A DNA stretch of 8,077 nt, from the NCBI GenBank assembly GCA_905200565.1, contig CAJKKX010000088.1:1-8077 (forward strand). The letters run 5' to 3'. The DNA is from an uncultured Lachnospiraceae bacterium. Its GTDB lineage: Bacteria; Bacillota_A; Clostridia; Lachnospirales; Lachnospiraceae. Below the pieces are notes generated by a model. It had not been told where the DNA came from, did no database searches, and was given only the letters and a program-made list of their open reading frames with translations. Positions 6,944 through 8,077 of the stretch are shown here, piece after piece; position 1 is the first letter of the stretch, and every line of letters starts with the position of its first letter. The position numbers and the translations under genes were made by a program.

Positions 6944-7426
6944 TTATTCATGTCTTTTTCCGGTGACGTTCTCAGTTACGATCTTCCAGACCGTCACTGC
7001 GTTCACCATTGCCTCCGCGAACGAGTTCTCTTCGAATGCCTTCTTCTGACTCATCTGATTCATGAGGCTCGCCAGAGCTTTTTTCTTCGATATGAGATCT
7101 TCCACGAAATATGCAGTTCCGTTTCCGCAGATGCTCTCAAAGCTTGTCGTCGACTTGCAAGCTGCGTCATAATCGATCTTCAGGCAATTTTTCCCGTAAA
7201 TACAATATGAAACCTGAGGATTCTCCCTGATCTTATCGATCTTCGTCCCTTCCTTCGCTCCGTGAAAATACAGAACCAGCTTTCCTTCTTCCACTTCTGC
7301 ACCATAATTCAATGGAATTAAATAAGGACATGACTCATCGTGGAACGCAACGGTGCACACAGTCTCCCGTTTCGCGATCGCCACAATATCAGCCATGTCC
7401 TTCAATTCTCTGTCACTTCGTCTCAT
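6944..7426 (-). CDS. Pyridoxamine 5'-phosphate oxidase-fold flavoprotein, NimA-like
   Basis: This 160-aa protein looks like the small split-barrel flavin-binding family that includes NimA-type nitroimidazole reductases and related proteins of unknown substrate. It begins MRRSDREL, a typical start for the family. CPYLIPLNYG (33-42) and LYFHGAKEGTKIDKI (52-66) form the conserved core that normally holds the FMN phosphate and isoalloxazine. TTSFESICGNGTAYFVED (93-110) matches the later SxxxxGxa motif. The frame stays open to an ATG at 7498, and other ATGs occur at 7447 and 7438. The ATG at 7426 has GGAGG 5 nt upstream and gives the family-like N-terminus, so it is preferred; 7447 (AGGAG upstream) is the main rival. 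A strong extended -10 promoter lies upstream. It may be co-transcribed with the amidohydrolases downstream, but a functional link is not evident. Drug resistance should not be assumed. Confidence 0.87.
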   Translation of the reverse strand: MRRSDRELKDMADIVAIAKRETVCTVAFHDESCPYLIPLNYGAEVEEGKLVLYFHGAKEGTKIDKIRENPQVSYCIYGKNCLKIDYDAACKSTTSFESICGNGTAYFVEDLISKKKALASLMNQMSQKKAFEENSFAEAMVNAVTVWKIVTENVTGKRHE

Positions 7427-7431
7427 CCAGA

Positions 7432-7436
7432 CCTCC
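7432..7436 (-). promoter_or_regulatory. Ribosome binding site favouring the short start of the flavin-fold gene
   Basis: GGAGG on the minus strand lies 5 nt before the ATG at 7426. A second candidate, AGGAG, lies before the in-frame ATG at 7447, so the start choice is likely but not certain. Confidence 0.55.
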
Positions 7437-7548
7437 ATTCCAGTCATAAAGCTCCTGCACTTTTGCCATTCTCCATTTCGATCCTTCAGGATTTTCATTG
7501 AAATTCCGCATTCAGCGCCATCCGCCAGACTTCCCGTAAGATGAGACT

Positions 7549-7577
7549 ATCATATCATAATTTTTTTAATATCTCAA
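7549..7577 (-). promoter_or_regulatory. Extended -10 promoter of the flavin-fold gene (and possibly the amidohydrolases)
   Basis: On the minus strand TTGAGA (7577-7572) matches five of six -35 positions. A 17-nt spacer containing seven consecutive A follows, then TATGAT (7554-7549), matching five of six -10 positions. TGA immediately before the -10 box supplies the TGn extended element. Transcription would start near 7542, leaving a leader of about 115 nt to the ATG at 7426. Confidence 0.75.
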
Positions 7578-7662
7578 GTAATATACCGTTATCTTGTTCC
7601 TTCTGTCTGAAATTATCCCGCAATTCAGAATACTAGATTGCAGTTCCAGCACCACCGCAGAC

Positions 7663-7681
7663 TGATCATGACCCATGATCA
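7663..7681. repeat. Near-perfect palindrome TGATCATG-acc-CATGATCA
   Basis: Perfect 8-bp arms (7663-7670 and 7674-7681) flank a 3-bp centre. On the minus strand no T run follows, so it does not look like an intrinsic terminator. It lies 27 nt after the azlD stop and about 85 nt upstream of the flavin-gene -35 box, where it could be a regulator site or an mRNA-end stem. The rest of the 7578-7707 gap shows no other supported feature. Confidence 0.4.
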
Positions 7682-7707
7682 CAATTCCAGAGCTTTCTCC
7701 TATTATC

Positions 7708-8031
7708 CTAAAATACGGCCTGAATCAAAAACATATAAAGTACAGTTCCCGCCGCAATACTGAGTAGTGTATTCCTCTTCCATACGTGCAGCCCGACAAC
7801 CACTGCGGAAGCTGCAATCTCCGGAATTCCATGAGATCCCGCAAAAAAGCTCACATTTTTCAGGCAGTACACCACCAGCATCCCCATGATCGCATACGGA
7901 AGAACTCCCGATAAATATGTAATGTATCCGGGGATCTCCTTCTTCCTGCCAAATATCACAAACGGAAGAAATCTTAAAACTATCGTTACTGCAACGCATA
8001 CCGCGATCAGTGTGACCGCCCTCAAATCCAT
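7708..8031 (-). CDS. azlD: AzlD-family branched-chain amino acid exporter subunit
   Basis: This 107-aa hydrophobic protein fits the AzlD family, the small membrane partner of AzlC in branched-chain amino acid (and analogue) export. Four membrane segments can be read at about residues 5-27, 36-57, 68-84 and 88-106. The family-like stretch YLSGVLPYAIMGMLVVYCL begins near residue 39, and the conserved early LRFLPF is at 19-24. The frame opens at a TTG (8058), but the ATG at 8031 follows AGGAGG by 10 nt and gives the usual family length. AzlC would be expected immediately upstream. One frame at the right edge ends in TGA at 8053-8051, 19 nt before azlD, and could be its C-terminus, but nine codons are too few to confirm. 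No obvious terminator follows azlD. Its link to the peptide-hydrolase genes downstream may be metabolic (disposal of excess amino acids) or accidental. Confidence 0.85.
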   Translation of the reverse strand: MDLRAVTLIAVCVAVTIVLRFLPFVIFGRKKEIPGYITYLSGVLPYAIMGMLVVYCLKNVSFFAGSHGIPEIAASAVVVGLHVWKRNTLLSIAAGTVLYMFLIQAVF

Positions 8032-8041
8032 CCTCTCTATT

Positions 8042-8047
8042 CCTCCT
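8042..8047 (-). promoter_or_regulatory. Ribosome binding site deciding the azlD start
   Basis: AGGAGG on the minus strand lies 10 nt before the ATG at 8031. The alternative TTG at 8058 lies upstream of this site and would place it inside the coding region. Confidence 0.75.
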
Positions 8048-8077
8048 AAATCAAGCAAAATCCACTGCTACCGCTGT

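Noticed and set aside
6944..7426. Naming the flavin-fold gene as a nitroimidazole resistance gene
   Set aside because: The fold is shared by many housekeeping and uncharacterised proteins, and sequence resemblance alone does not show drug reduction.
7663..7681. Palindrome as an intrinsic terminator for azlD
   Set aside because: No T run follows on either strand, and the stem is AT/GC mixed with only a 3-base centre.
1..8077. CRISPR array, insertion sequence or prophage
   Set aside because: No regularly spaced repeats, transposase motifs, terminal inverted repeats or phage genes are visible. The tRNA end facing the left edge could be an integration site, but nothing in the window shows it.

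Overview
The window looks like part of a low-to-moderate GC Firmicute chromosome, most likely a clostridial anaerobe of the Lachnospiraceae type. The evidence is strong AGGAGG-type ribosome binding sites, AT-rich intergenic regions with sigma-A-like promoters, U-tailed hairpin terminators, a lipobox substrate-binding protein and the protein families present. The genus is an inference. Every gene I can support lies on the minus strand, so transcription runs from high to low coordinates.

In transcription order, the window opens with azlD (8031-7708), the small membrane subunit of a branched-chain amino acid exporter. Its AzlC partner should lie just outside the right edge. A short regulatory-looking stretch follows, with a palindrome (7663-7681) and a good extended -10 promoter (7549-7577). 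Next is a NimA-like flavin/pyridoxamine-oxidase-fold gene (7426-6944). After a 119-nt gap without a visible terminator come two tandem AbgB-like M20 amidohydrolases (6824-5388 and 5362-3926). Both are exactly 478 aa, about 82% identical by hand count, and only 25 nt apart. A strong hairpin terminator (3846-3890) closes this block.

A second transcription unit begins from a promoter at 3736-3765, which is surrounded by inverted repeats. It encodes a PA-domain M28-family peptidase homologue (3626-1908) whose usual catalytic Glu-Glu pair is replaced. It also encodes a family 5 (peptide/nickel type) substrate-binding lipoprotein (1856-249). That unit ends at a terminator (200-229). The left edge holds most of a tRNA-Arg(ACG) gene (71-1) with a near-consensus promoter and an A-tract UP-like element.

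The best reading is a peptide or amino-acid-conjugate scavenging locus. A surface lipoprotein captures the substrate, intracellular metallo-hydrolases cleave amide bonds, and an amino acid exporter lies next to them. No ABC permease or ATPase genes are present, so the binding protein must use a transporter encoded elsewhere. The real substrate cannot be read from the sequence. The most unusual points are the altered M28 active site, the paired AbgB paralogues without an AbgA, and the orphan binding protein co-transcribed with the M28 protein.
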